Shown here piece after piece: positions 43,276-54,265 of a stretch of 64,000 nt of DNA (position 1 is its first letter; each line of letters begins with the position of its first letter). This stretch comes from Agelas oroides. Its lineage: Eukaryota > Porifera > Demospongiae > Agelasida > Agelasidae. A program made the position numbers and the translations under genes. The notes under the pieces are model-generated. The model was not told where the DNA came from. It made no database searches and worked only from the letters and a program-made list of their open reading frames with translations. The stretch lies in NCBI GenBank assembly GCA_949130485.1, contig OX422189.1, positions 6,853,620 to 6,917,619 of the forward strand, in the 5' to 3' direction.

Positions 43276-44093
43276 CTAAAGGCATTAAACGCTGACCACT
43301 CTATGGAAAACATTTTGATATATAGTTTGCGAAGGATTACTTATTTAGGTAGACAGCTAGAAAGTCAAAATTTCACTTGCTTCAATTACAACAGTTATTA
43401 TGCTGGACCCCATGTGCTGGACCCAGGTAATTGACAGGAGTATTAATATTGCTGATCGAGTTCACATATTTAGCAGTAATTGTTCAGATGGGATTTAAGT
43501 ATACATTCTTCACAACATTCAGTAGGTTTGCATGCCTCCATCTGCTTTACATTCCTTTCTTGGAGCTTCTTCCACTGGTGGGATTGCTACAAATATCTGT
43601 CAGCACCTATCTGCAGCAGTGAATGTATCCTTGTCTTCACTGTAGCATTTTGGGGGTGGACATCTGAAGTGCCATTGTTGACAAATTGCAGCCACAGACT
43701 CAGCCACCTAAATTACACTTTTGAGCAGCGAGTGTCCATGTCACCAGGACAAAATGGGTATGATGGAAATTGTGCAGTACCAAAAATGGCACGGCAACCA
43801 CCTTTGTCTTACCATATATGAAGGGCTGAGAAGCATAGTGGTCTAACCCACAAATGTTGAGTTAGCCCCCCCCCCTAACATGGGGATACTCTTAAAATGC
43901 ATTTCAGAAGATGCTGAACATTTAGGAATTTGAAATTTCTGACCACATGTTCATATGGTATGTACGTTTTTTATTGCATATTTGCACAATTCATGCAATT
44001 TCCAGTACTTGATTTTGGGTTAGACCACTATGCTTCTCAGCCCTTCATATATTCTCACCCCCCACCCTAAACAATTCAGTTGCTTACCACATC

Positions 44094-44200
44094 CAGTCTC
44101 ATCACTTCCATCAGTGCAATCCCATCAGAGTGGTCAGAGGAGCTGATACACTGTTGCTGCATCGAAATAATCCACTTTGACAGGAAACTAGCAAGCAATG
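44094..44200 (-). pseudogene. LDLa exon remnant
   Basis: The minus strand resembles the exon type beginning SCQSG.F.C and ending SDETGC, but with deletions in the middle that remove the cysteine spacing. Flanking acceptor and donor words of the family (GTAAGC) are still visible. Confidence 0.5.
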
Positions 44201-44273
44201 TTCAGATGTAGCTGCCAACAGCTAACATGATACAGGAGTTGACAACTGTCAAAATAAATGGAAAACCCACAGT

Positions 44274-44380
44274 AGTTCCTCTCATTACTTCCATCAGAGC
44301 ATCTCCTAATCCCAGTGCATCGTAAGGAGGAGGAGACACACTGGCCATTGCTACATCAAAACTGGGTAGAGCTGCAACCT
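44274..44380 (-). pseudogene. LDLa exon remnant with stop codon
   Basis: Closest to exon 8 of copy 1 (6340-6233): GCSSTQF then a TGA in place of the codon before CSNGQCVSSSLRC, and the last cysteine region reads SNERNYC instead of SDERNC. Length and splice sites match a normal LDLa exon. It is a recently disabled module. Confidence 0.6.
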
Positions 44381-44566
44381 AGGTACATGACGTATAAATT
44401 TTGCAAGAGTGAATGATCACGCAAGAAGCCCACAAGAATATGAACTGGTTTGTAAACCCTACACAATCTAAATGTATGTACAGCTTATCATCACTTTTAA
44501 CATTTTGCTGGCCTGTGTCTGGGCATGACAAATTCGAGAGTGCAGGGTCGACAATGGCACTTCAGA

Positions 44567-44639
44567 TGTTGGAGGCCCCACCCCCATTTTTAGACACTTG
44601 AACTGCAAGTGTCTAAAAATGGGGGTGGGGCCTCCAACA
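44567..44639. repeat. Perfect 34 bp inverted repeat with 5-base loop
   Basis: The left arm 44567-44600 (starting TGTTGGAGGCCCCACCCCCA) and right arm 44606-44639 are exact inverse copies separated by AACTG. Such a hairpin would fold stably as RNA or extrude as a cruciform. No target duplication was seen. Confidence 0.95.
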
Positions 44640-44795
44640 CCATGCCAGGACAAAACAGTGCAGCATGACTTGTACAATGGAAAAATGTGTAGAAAGATAA
44701 TGGCACGTCAACAACCTTGGTCTTCAAAAAGAACACTTTGTACGTATAACCACAGTATATGTATTCTCATCCCCTATACGAAATAATCCTACTAC

Positions 44796-44905
44796 ATCCG
44801 TTTCATCACTTCCATCAGTGCAGTCTGGATTGCCATCACAGCGATCAGAGGAGCTGACAGACCGACCATTGCTGTATAAAAACTGGGTAGAGCTGCAACC
44901 CAGGT
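44796..44905 (-). pseudogene. LDLa exon remnant lacking cysteines
   Basis: Reads GCSSTQFLYSNGRSVSSSDRC then DGNPDCTDGSDETD. The frame is open but the second and third cysteines (Tyr and Ser instead) and the last one are lost, so the disulfide pattern cannot form. It lies downstream of the 45734-46104 tail exon and so belongs to another receptor remnant. Confidence 0.55.
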
Positions 44906-45733
44906 AGACCACAAGAAGAATATGACCTGGTTTGTACACCCTACCCCATCTACATAATATAAGTGCCTTGGGCCAGATGTATAATTGTAAGGAGCCTGAC
45001 TGAGTCTCACATGAGTGGAACTGCATTCCACAGTGGCTTGTATATCTTTGCTTGCTTGGAGAGGCTCACACTAAGATGATGACGCATGCAAGACAAGAAT
45101 TTTCAGTTGACATATATATTTCAAGATTAAATTGTTGCATCTATACATGTGGTGTATGAGACTGCAACCATGCAGCCTATTGGGAGAGTGTAGCATGCAT
45201 TTCACACATCTGCCATATTTCAATTTGATTGGTAGCTATGGTATAATGCATTCATCCATGTCCATTTGCTACAAATAATACCAGGGGCTTAGGGGTAGCT
45301 ATGTTAATGTGATGACAGGTGAAGTGGAAATTGAACATAGGTTAACTAAGTTTTTATACTGCATAGGCACACAACACATCCCACTCCATACATGTCTAAG
45401 TATCCATATATTTTTGTGGTTGTGAGGACAACATCTGCTGTCATAAGCATCCAGTGCAGTGGGTGGCTTTGCATAGCATCTAGGCCTTTAGGAGATGTGG
45501 TTCATTGATTGTTGATGCAGTTGCATTTGCTCTGTCCTCAACATAGCATTCAAGCTATCGTACTATAGCTATAATACAAGAAAATAAAAACATTAGAAAT
45601 GTAAACAGATGTAGGGATGGCACGCCAAAAAGTATGCAAACAAGGAAGGGATGATATAAAAGTGAAACAACTCTTCTGTATTTATGCATAATAATATAGT
45701 ACACAGCAATGAATTAGTCTGTCCCTAAACAGT

Positions 45734-46104
45734 CTAAGGAGAATCAGAATATGGAGGGGGAGAGTACGATGGGGGAGATATGCTTCGTAGGGTTGGGCTA
45801 TCAGGTTGGGGAGGTATACTTTGTAAAGTGGTGCTATCAGGAAGGGGAGGGTCGATAGACATCTCATGTGCAGGAACCTGACTGACATCTATCCTAGCAG
45901 CTGGGTGGGCCTGAAAGCCATCTTCCTGGGAGCCTGTTGGGATGAAAGTGGTTGTGGTAAAAGGTTGTGTGGGAAATGTAGCACTTGTATGTGGGCGCCT
46001 GGATACACCAAAATGGTAAACAATAACACAGAGGATGATGCTGAACACACAGAGAATGAAACCTGCTGGCACTGCCACACCAATCGCAATAATGTAGCCA
46101 ATAT
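45734..46104 (-). CDS. Membrane-helix and tail exon of receptor copy 3
   Basis: The minus strand begins after a CTCTAG acceptor with IGYIIAIGVAVPAGFILCVF and further hydrophobic residues, a single membrane helix, followed by a tail of about 85 residues with the family's Thr-rich start (TQPFTTTTFIPTGSQ), the AHEM block shared with copy 2 ([12 protein letters not shown] versus PAHEMSIDPPLP) and a PPPY motif (SPPSYSPPPYSDSP) as in copy 1. The exon itself is intact. The LDLa exons upstream of it are damaged and no propeller or signal exon was found, so it is the best-preserved part of a decaying gene or the end of an unusual short receptor. Confidence 0.6.
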
Positions 46105-46321
46105 CTAGAGAAGAAAAAGAAAATACTCACACATTGCTGGTGTCTTGACTGTGCCTAAATATGAGTGCATGTAGTGATTGTGTACAGAAAGCTTGTTAAG
46201 GAAAGAATGTTGGTTGAAGCTGCTTGGGATATCCTGCATCTGTTTTGATCACTGTAACAAACAGTCAAAGTCTACAGGGTGCCGATTTAAAGTACATATT
46301 CTTATTTTCTCATACTATTAC

Positions 46322-46463
46322 TGCCAGTAGTAGTGCTGTACGGACATCCAGTCTCATCACCACCATCACAGTGCATCACTGCAATCCCGACTCCCATCAC
46401 AGCGGTTAAAGTTTCTGATGCGTTGACCATTGCTGCACCGGGATGTTCCACTGCGACAGGAAG
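46322..46463 (-). pseudogene. LDLa exon of copy 3, frame disturbed
   Basis: Corresponds to the exon type preceding the membrane exon: SCRSGTSRCSNGQRIRNFNRC then DGSRDCSDA. The third cysteine is replaced by Arg and an insertion of about 10 bases before the SDETGC end shifts the frame. Splice sites resemble those of copies 1 and 2. Confidence 0.6.
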
Positions 46464-46557
46464 CTGTACAAATAAGTTGTAACAATTAGTTTTGAGATAT
46501 GGCTATACCCACAGTTACTGCATTGTAAGAGATGGGTCAAAACAATGGGAAACTTAC

Positions 46558-46668
46558 TACATCCAGTTTCATCACTGCCATCAGTGCAGTGTAGATTCCC
46601 ATCACAGCGGTCAAAGAAGCTGACACACTGACCATTGCTCCACCGGAATGTTCCACCTCGACAAGAAG
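46558..46668 (-). CDS. LDLa exon of copy 3, one cysteine lost
   Basis: Reads SCRGGTFRWSNGQCVSFFDR then CDGNLHCTDGSDETGC. The frame is open, the calcium-binding DGSDE is kept, but the second cysteine is Trp, which would break one disulfide. Acceptor ATATAG and donor GTAAGT are intact. Confidence 0.5.
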
Positions 46669-47343
46669 CTATATACCAGTGGTAAAAAGAATAAGTGTGT
46701 TGTATTATGGATGAGAACTAACTTTCTTTGTCAGGCCAATTTGTTTCAACATGGAAACAGAAGAGGGGTCTATGTATATTAACAGGCCATTGGCCTGGGA
46801 ATAATAGGACTATAGATTAAAAACTTTACTGCAGCTCATCATTCAGTTACTTGTACTCTTGTAGGCAGTGACAATAATGTGCAAACACAAATGCATCTCC
46901 TCACATTTTTGGATTAGGATGTGCGTGGCTCATGAAAAAACAATCACACATGGATGGCTTTGTCTTGAGTGACCATGTACTGAATACACTCATTTGAAAT
47001 GTGTAATGCACCCACACATTCATTGGTGAGGACAGCCAATTAACTTCAACAGCCGGTACTTCTTTGTAGTAAATGGCAAATGGGATTTGAACCAATGCAT
47101 GGCAAATTTTGATTTTCCTTGAATTGCTCACATACAGTATCATTACTCATGCATACAATATAGCCTAATTACTCACATGTAGTATTGTAGCAGGTGATTA
47201 TAGCTATACATTGCATGGTTCTCAAGCCTATAACAAGCTCTCAAACTTTAGGCATACTATGCAAGTCAAATTATCACACATGCACTCATACATCACCTAT
47301 ACATGGTATGTATTCCCATTCTGGTTTACGTATAGTAACTTAC

Positions 47344-47455
47344 CGCATCCAGTATCATCACTTCCATCTGCACATACCCTGATCCCATCACACCGAAAAA
47401 AAGGAGGAGACACACTCTCCACTGTTACACTGAAACTGGGTGGAGTTACACTGAC
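47344..47455 (-). pseudogene. LDLa exon of copy 3 with +1 in a T run
   Basis: Equivalent to exon 7 of copies 1 and 2: GQCNSTQFQCNSGECVSSFF, then a run of seven T puts the remaining RCDGIRVCADGSDDTGC in another frame. Exon length 112 instead of 111 or 114 agrees with one extra base. A homopolymer read error is possible. Upstream of this exon no EGF, propeller or signal exon was found to 48.6 kb. Confidence 0.6.
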
Positions 47456-48600
47456 CTGTAAATATGTAGTCATCCTATGAAATTGACAGTGTGTGCTGTA
47501 CCACGCCAATTGTGTGATTTGCTATTCCAAATTCTCCCACAAGTTGATTTTAATATTGCACATCATGGCTGTAGACAACTTTATGCACTTTTGCACACTG
47601 CCATCTAGGGGCATGTTCCCCAGGAATTTTTTTTTACAAATGGATGTTCTAAGAGTGTTTCTGAGAACCCTTTGAGGCAACAGTTAACATGAAAATGATC
47701 ACAATAAAAAGTGAAACTACGCAAAATTTATAAAAATCAACTGACAGAAACAAATTCATTAGCCACAGCTGTTTGCACGAGCTGAATGGCCCTGGCCTTG
47801 AGGCAGATGAGTTTCCAGAAGGACCAGCATCAGTTGAATGTTGTGGCTCTGTTTGAACCATTTCAACAGTCCTGACATTTTCTTTGAGTAGCCATCAGCA
47901 ACTGAAGTTGCACCCTTCCATGTGCTACATTCTTTCAGCATTTCATTCTTGCATGCAGTTGGAATGTGTTACTAGTCTGTGGCTTATTATGTAATTAGTG
48001 TGATCTTTTATTTTTGTAATGCTATAAGCACTCACACAAGTAAATTACAGTGTGACACATTGTAGCAGTATGATACAGGGCACTGGTGTATAGCAAAATA
48101 CTTTGAATGATGTCTTGGAATACCCAGAAGCAAGCCTTAATTGTTCTCAGGCATGCTTTCTGTGCTTACAATACTGATGTCAAAATAGTATATATAAGGA
48201 TAGTAGAAGTTGAGAGATGGTATGGTAATGCTGGAGTTGCTGAACCAATTAATATAATCTCATAGACAAAGTAGCTGTTAATGGGCTTATCTCTATCCTG
48301 CATGAGGAATGATCAAGTTATATCAGAGCCATCATCAGGAGTACGTAAAAGGTCACTCTCGGTTGATTGACTAACTGCGTCATAGTATAGGCAGTCTTGG
48401 GAGTGTTGGCTTAGCTGGGCAGAGTTTCAATTTTTTTTGCTTGACAATCAGCACAAACTAGTGTTATATAAAGCATGTACCCTCCCCCCCTCCCATAACA
48501 CATCTTTTCTTTTCTTATTTTTCAGTTCTCTCAGATACAATTTTGAGGTCTTCTGAAGCTATTTTAGGCCAACCTGAATGTGTATAGAGCTATTACTATA
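47456..48600. other. Region between copy 3 remnants and the minisatellite
   Basis: No gene recognised. The segment at 47605-47640 (GGGGCATGTTCCCCAGGAATTTTTTT) resembles hAT-derived fragments at 21950 and 29745. Minus frames at 47649-47941 (SVADGYSKKMSGLLKWFKQ) look weakly protein-like but show no motif. Confidence 0.4.
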
Positions 48601-48611
48601 TTTTAAATCAT

Positions 48612-50306
48612 GCAAGGAAACAACAGCACAGTTGTATGTGCGCTTGGCCCTGGGACATTACTACAGAAGACTGCAACAGCACAGTTGTATGTGCGCTTGG
48701 CCCTGGGACATTACTACAGAAGACTGCAACAGCACAGTTGTATGTGCGCTTGGCCCTGAGACATTACTACAGAAGACTGCAACAGCACAGTTGTATGTGC
48801 GCTTGGCCCTGGGACATTACTACAGAAGACTGCAACAGCACAGTTGTATGTGCGCTTGGCCCTGGGACATTACTACAGAAGACTGCAACAGCACAGTTGT
48901 ATGTGCGCTTGGCCCTGAGACATTACTACAGAAGACTGCAACAGCACAGTTGTATGTGCGCTTGGCCCTGGGACATTACTACAGAAGACTGCAACAGCAC
49001 AGTTGTATGTGCGCTTGGCCCTGGGACATTACTACAGGAGACTGCAACAGCACAGTTGTATGTGCGCTTGGCCCTGGGACATTACTACAGAAGACTGCAA
49101 CAGCACAGTTGTATGTGCGCTTGGCCCTGGGACATTACTACAGAAGACTGCAACAGCACAGTTGTATGTGCGCTTGGCCCTGGGACATTACTACAGAAGA
49201 CTGCAACAGCACAGTTGTATGTGCGCTTGGCCCTGGGACATTACTACAGAAGACTGCAACAGCATAGTTGTATGTGCGCTTGGCCCTGGGACATTACTAC
49301 AGAAGACTGCAACAGCACAGTTGTATGTGCGCTTGGCCCTGGGACATTACTACAGAAGACTGCAACAGCACAGTTGTATGTGCGCTTGGCCCTGGGACAT
49401 TACTACAGAAGACTGCAACAGCACAGTTGTATGTGCACTTGGCCCTGGGACATTACTACAGAAGACTGCAACAGCATAGTTGTATGTGCGCTTGGCCCTG
49501 GGACATTACTACAGAAGACTGCAACAGCATAGTTGTATGTGCGCTTGGCCCTGGGACATTACTACAGAAGACTGCAACAGCATAGTTGTATGTGCGCTTG
49601 GCCCTGGGACATTACTACAGGAGACTGCAACAGCACAGTTGTATGTGCGCTTGGCCCTGGGACATTACTACAGAAGACTGCAACAGCATAGTTGTATGTG
49701 CGCTTGGCCCTGGGACATTACTACAGAAGACTGCAACAGCACAGTTGTATGTGCGCTTGGCCCTGGGACATTACTACAGAAGACTGCAACAGCACAGTTG
49801 TATGTGCGCTTGGCCCTGGGACATTACTACAGAAGACTGCAACAGCACAGTTGTATGTGCGCTTGACCCTGGGACATTACTACAGAAGACAGAATAGTTG
49901 TATGTGCGCTTGGCCCTGGGACATTACTACAGAAGACTGCAACAGCACAGTTGTATGTGCGCTTGGCCCTGGGACATTACTACAGAAGACTACAACAGCA
50001 CAGTTGTATGTGCGCTTGGCCCTGGGACATTACTACAGAAGACTGCAACAGCACAGTTGTATGTGCGCTTGACCCTGGGACATTACTACAGAAGACTGCA
50101 ACAGCACAGTTGTATGTGCGCTTGGCCCTGGGACATTACTACAGAAGACTGCAACAGCACAGTTGTATGTGCGCTTGGCCCTGGGACATTACTACAGAAG
50201 ACTGCAACAGCACAGTTGTATGTGCGCTTGACCCTGGGACATTACTACAGAAGACAGAATAGTTGTATGTGCGCTTGGCCCTGGGACATTACTACAGAAG
50301 ACTGTA
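48612..50306. repeat. 53 bp minisatellite, about 32 copies, open in all plus frames
   Basis: The unit (AGTTGTATGTGCGCTTGGCC, then CTGGGACATTACTACAGAAG, then ACTGCAACAGCAC) repeats with very few differences. Because 53 is not a multiple of three, one frame reads the unit in all three phases, giving a 53-residue super-repeat; the standard unit has no stop in any plus frame, so frames up to 298 codons arise. A C-to-T variant (AGCATAG) creates stops. Two identical 47 bp short units (ending ACAGAATAG) lie 365 bp apart, evidence of a multi-unit duplication. Coding function is not supported. Confidence 0.95.
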
Positions 50307-50483
50307 ACCAACTTCTAGCTGGACTTTGGCGAACTGCATGTATAATTTGTCTAGGACCGCCTACGAGGGTGGTATGGCTTCATGTTGTGGCTTCCCATGT
50401 GACAAAGCATTTTGTATAAGTTTCTTTACATACTTTGTATGTACAGTACCTGACTTTGCTTATATCACATGCAATTTCTACAG

Positions 50484-50711
50484 AATGTCATCCTGAGATG
50501 CCGGCGGGACAGCCTTTCTCCCCACTGTTTGGCCATCTGCCTTGATCCTGTTGTTCAGAAACTTGGATCCAACTACAAGGTGGATGATCTCCGCAGCAAA
50601 CTAATAAAGGTGCTGAAATGTGGTGAGCGTTGCACCCAACATTTCTTGGATGCAAACTCACCAACAAAGCTGTTGTTCGAAGAGAAAACAGTTGAGGGTC
50701 ACAGTGTATAG
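50484..50711 (+). CDS. Orphan terminal exon-like frame
   Basis: After a TTTCTACAG acceptor-like site the frame reads NVILRCRRDSLSPHCLAICL then DPVVQKLGSNYKVDDLRSKL and ends at a TAG after VEGHSV, 75 codons. Composition is protein-like (charged helix DDLRSKLIKVLK). No upstream exon or domain was recognised. It could be the 3' exon of a gene disrupted by the minisatellite or a transposon remnant. Confidence 0.25.
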   Translation, partial: NVILRCRRDSLSPHCLAICLDPVVQKLGSNYKVDDLRSKLIKVLKCGERCTQHFLDANSPTKLLFEEKTVEGHSV

Positions 50712-50967
50712 TGATCAAAAGAAGCATCCTGGCTGACCACGCACAGCATCTCCTAGGTACATTCGAGCCTGAGATTGCAATTTTGTTGTTGTCAATGGAG
50801 TTTGAACTGTTGCACTTTTTGTTTGCTAGTAGTTTTATCCATTCTATGTTTGAATGTTATTGCAGTTGTTAAGAGGGATGGAAAAGACAAGAAGCAAGAT
50901 GATCATCTAACACAGACTGATATTCAGGAGGATGATGATCAGCACGATCACAATCAGAAGACTGACA

Positions 50968-51120
50968 ATCAACAGCCCCATTCCTGCATCTTTTTGACAC
51001 AATGGACACAATGGACACAATGGTGTCCAAAGATGCAGGAATGGGACTATTATATTATATACCCTCACTTTTGTATCATCCCTACCTTGTTCGCGTAGTT
51101 TTTGGTGTGCCATTCCTACA
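50968..51120. repeat. Hairpin repeat with ATTCCTGCATCTTT arms
   Basis: CATTCCTGCATCTTTTTGAC and its near-inverse (TCCAAAGATGCAGGAATG) flank three copies of ACAATGGAC; a further inverted word CCATTCCTACATCTTC lies at 51110. Related to the ATGTAGGGATGG family seen at 18466. Confidence 0.55.
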
Positions 51121-51164
51121 TCTTCAATGTTTTTTATTTTCTTGTAAAAAATTCACATACACAG

Positions 51165-52450
51165 TTACTATCTGTCATCACCCTCATGTTTCATTAACAA
51201 GCAAAGAGCTAGCACAGCCACTTTTTCTGCTAGCTAAATTATTTGCAATGCAATTATAGTTGTGCATTCATCTGCTGCTGTTATCTGGTCCAGAACCTAG
51301 ATGCGTATGAAGTAGTATAGATTGGTTAGCAGACAAGTAGCCTGGTTCCCGAATCCTGACGACCTGGGAACAAGGCGACAAGTGTCTGTGCAATTTCTTT
51401 GAAGCTGGATTGGTGTCAGGGTTGAAGGATGGTAATTTTGAATTCATAGTAGTAATTTACTACGCATAATAGGGTACCAGGATGGTTTGTTTGTTTGTTT
51501 ATTTGTTTGTTTGTTTGTTTATTTATTTTCTTATTTATTTATTGACCCATCTATCTTTCTATTGTATAATAAAAGTCACTCACCTACACAGTTCTTTGGT
51601 CCTGTTTCTTTGATCCTTCAGCATGGGGAAGGGAGACAAAAATAAGTCCTGGCCTAACATCTGATTGGTTACTCTAGGGTGACTGAACTAACTCAATTCA
51701 CTGCAATAAAGGGATTGATTGTTTTAACCGGTTAACCTGGTTGCAGACAAGCTGAGGAGACAGTGGTTATGAGGAGTTTACTTTGGTATTGGAGGTTAAC
51801 TGCGTAAGCAACCTGAGCCCAAATCAGCTGACAACCCTCAGATCATCCGTGAGGGAGTCACTAATTCTGCACAATATGATGCTTTTGATAGAAGTTGGTG
51901 ACTTACTCACAGATGTTCAGTGGTTACTATATCTGCAAGATTGTGGTTGTTATTGCATGCTCTTTGATACAAGCAGGTGTGATCTTTCACATGCAGATAT
52001 TCAGTGGTTATTAACTGCAAGATCTGGTTGTAAGATAGTCTGAGAAGCTTCCTTCCAGTTGTCTTGTGCAATCAGCAAAATATATGACACATAACCACTG
52101 TCTCTTCAGCTTGTCTGCAACCAGGGTAACCTCTCTGTTGTTAAAACAATTAACCAATTTGTTTTTGCAGTATACTATCAAGAAATGACGTATAGTTACC
52201 ATCTGTCATCACCCTCACATTTCAATAACAAGTAAATGGCTAGCACAGACACTTGTCTGCTATCTAAATCAATTTGCAATGCAGTTAGTTAAGCATCATC
52301 TGCTTGCTATTATCCAGTCTAGAACCTGATGATGGAGCCAGCAGATGGTGCATATGAAGTTCTAGCTCTTTGAAGCTTGATGGAATTGTGGGGGTGTTGA
52401 ATGATGGTAGTTTGGAATTTCTTTAATAGTAGTCACTTGCTTAGTGAACT
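51165..52450. repeat. Direct duplication of about 300 bp flanking a TIR element
   Basis: Segments 51165-51470 and 52195-52450 share long words in the same order (ATCTGTCATCACCCTCA, GCTAGCACAG, TTTGCAATGCA, GATGGTA.TTT). Between them, 51717-52152 is bounded by inverted ends (ATTGTTTTAACCGGTTAACC... and ...GTTGTTAAAACAATTAACC, with AGACAAGCTGAGGAGACAGT inside), a MITE of about 435 bp. A GTTT/ATTT simple repeat lies at 51485-51545. Confidence 0.55.
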
Positions 52451-52914
52451 GTAGTTCTTGTAGTAAACACAATTGCAAAAATTTGGCCACCCAAAGTTTT
52501 ATATACTTGCTAGAAGGTTCAAATGTATCTGGTTGCAAGTAAAAGCTTTGAAACTTGAGAAGTAGGATGGTGTGATACTCAAGTTCATAGATCAATTTCT
52601 ACAACCCTATCAACCACTAAGCACATGCAGTGGTCATTAATTGCGTAGAATGTGCATAAAAAAATTAAAAAAATTTACAAAGCTAACAGCACCCTGAGTG
52701 GAAGACTTAACTGCAGGTGGACAAATCAGTTTGTCCTGAATCAATAAACTAAACCATTACACAGTGTACAGTCAGTTACCTTTCTAAAAAGCTTTTTTCA
52801 CAATGCTATAACAAATACAGCTTCACCCACAAAGGAGGAGCCAGATAAATGCTACTTCTATATCAGGAAAATACATGGAGATGTATAATATGGTTTTGTT
52901 GTGTGTACTATGGT

Positions 52915-53205
52915 GCATGTGCCTACTTCAAGGTACTATGGTGTGCCTACTTCAAGGTACTATGATGTGCATAGTACCTTGAAGTAGGCACACCATAGTA
53001 GTTTGAAGTAGGCACACCATGGTACCTTGAAGTATATGCATGGTGTGCCTACTTCAAGGTACTATGGTGTGCCTACTTCAAGGTATATGGTGTGCCTACT
53101 TCAAGGTACTATGGTGTGCCTACTTCAAGGTATATGGTGTGCCTACTTCAAGGTATATGGTGTGCCTACTTCAAGGTACTATGACGTGCCTCCTTCAAGA
53201 ATATA
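52915..53205. repeat. Minisatellite with an internally inverted block
   Basis: Units GGTGTGCCTACTTCAAGGTA with or without CTAT (20 and 24 bp) run forward at 52915-52965 and 53040-53205, and the same unit runs in reverse at 52970-53035, making a large palindrome. Plus frames such as MVCLLQGT are repeat artefacts. Confidence 0.85.
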
Positions 53206-54265
53206 TTGCTCATATTTTGCAATTGTATTTACTATAAAAACCATGGTTCAATAAGCAGATGATCAAAGAAATTCCAAACTACTATCCTTCAACCCACACA
53301 CAATTCCATCAAGCTTCAAAGAGCTAGCACTGACACCAGTAACAAATCAGAGGGTTAGGCTAGAACTTAATATTATTGTTTCCTTCCACAGTCTGAAAGG
53401 ACAAAAAAAAAGAGAACTGAATAACCATGTGGGCGATCGACTATTAGTATAAAAAATTTCCACCTTGGTACCCATACTGAATTATACTGAATTAGTGATT
53501 CTAGCGAGTACGGTCATCATTGCTATAAACAGTACTAATAAACTATCATGGTACGTTTCACTATACTCGGGCCTAGAATACTCCCTTCTGCCAATCTTTG
53601 TTCCATTTTTGTTCATAGCTTTTCAAGAACCATAAATACAGTTGACAATCGGTGGATTGCCACCAAAACCTCACCCATCAATTGTGTGCTTGTAAATAAT
53701 AGGGATGGAACCAATAAACACAGTCTGGCTGCATGAAGACAGGAAGCAACAAGTTAATTATGTTTGCTGTAGATGTACGATAGAGTTTCAAAAACTGTTA
53801 TGAGGCAGATAAATGAAGTGCAAGAATCTTTTTTTTAATACATGAAAGTATAGTTTTACATGCTATCTTTCTCGGATTATATGATTACCTAACGCATGGC
53901 CTTGGATAAATCGTCAAGAGTGATTATTGTAAACCATAATTTCCAAACCAATATCAAGAGCGCACCGAGCCCCCGATAGCAGCGAGAGGGCATGCAACTT
54001 CCTGCAGTCCATGTATAGGACCGGACCGGAACAGTTCCGTCACATTATTTTACGGAACGGAATAGCACATACATCTATGTGCTAAAATGTTCTAGTTACG
54101 GGCCGTGATACTGTTTGGACAGTAAGCAAAGGTTTTTCAAGTGTCGCGCGTTGACCAATTATACGGCCAATTTTTGTCGAGCCTCAAGTTCGTTTAGTAC
54201 AGTTGCTGCACTCGGCCAACAATTCTAATTTAACATGCTGCATGATGAAAGTACCGAGTACTTAC
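53206..54265. other. Non-coding stretch before the 898 bp element
   Basis: No gene recognised. The 53265-53330 part is an inverted relative of 51395-51440/52360-52420. The segment ATTATTTTACGGAACGGAAT at 54043-54062 recurs inverted at 55340-55400 with the 898 bp element between, suggesting an older inverted repeat around the insertion site. Confidence 0.45.

Noticed and set aside
48636-49532. 298-codon plus-strand frame as a gene
   Set aside because: It reads only the 53 bp repeat in rotating phases; no signal, domain or splice context supports it.
48612-50306. Possible CRISPR-like array because of regular spacing
   Set aside because: Units are directly abutting with no variable spacers; it is a plain minisatellite.
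51338-51378. Further TAGCC-end foldback element
   Set aside because: Short arms (CCTGGTTCCC/GGGAACAAGG) are visible but no target duplication and arms are too short to be sure.
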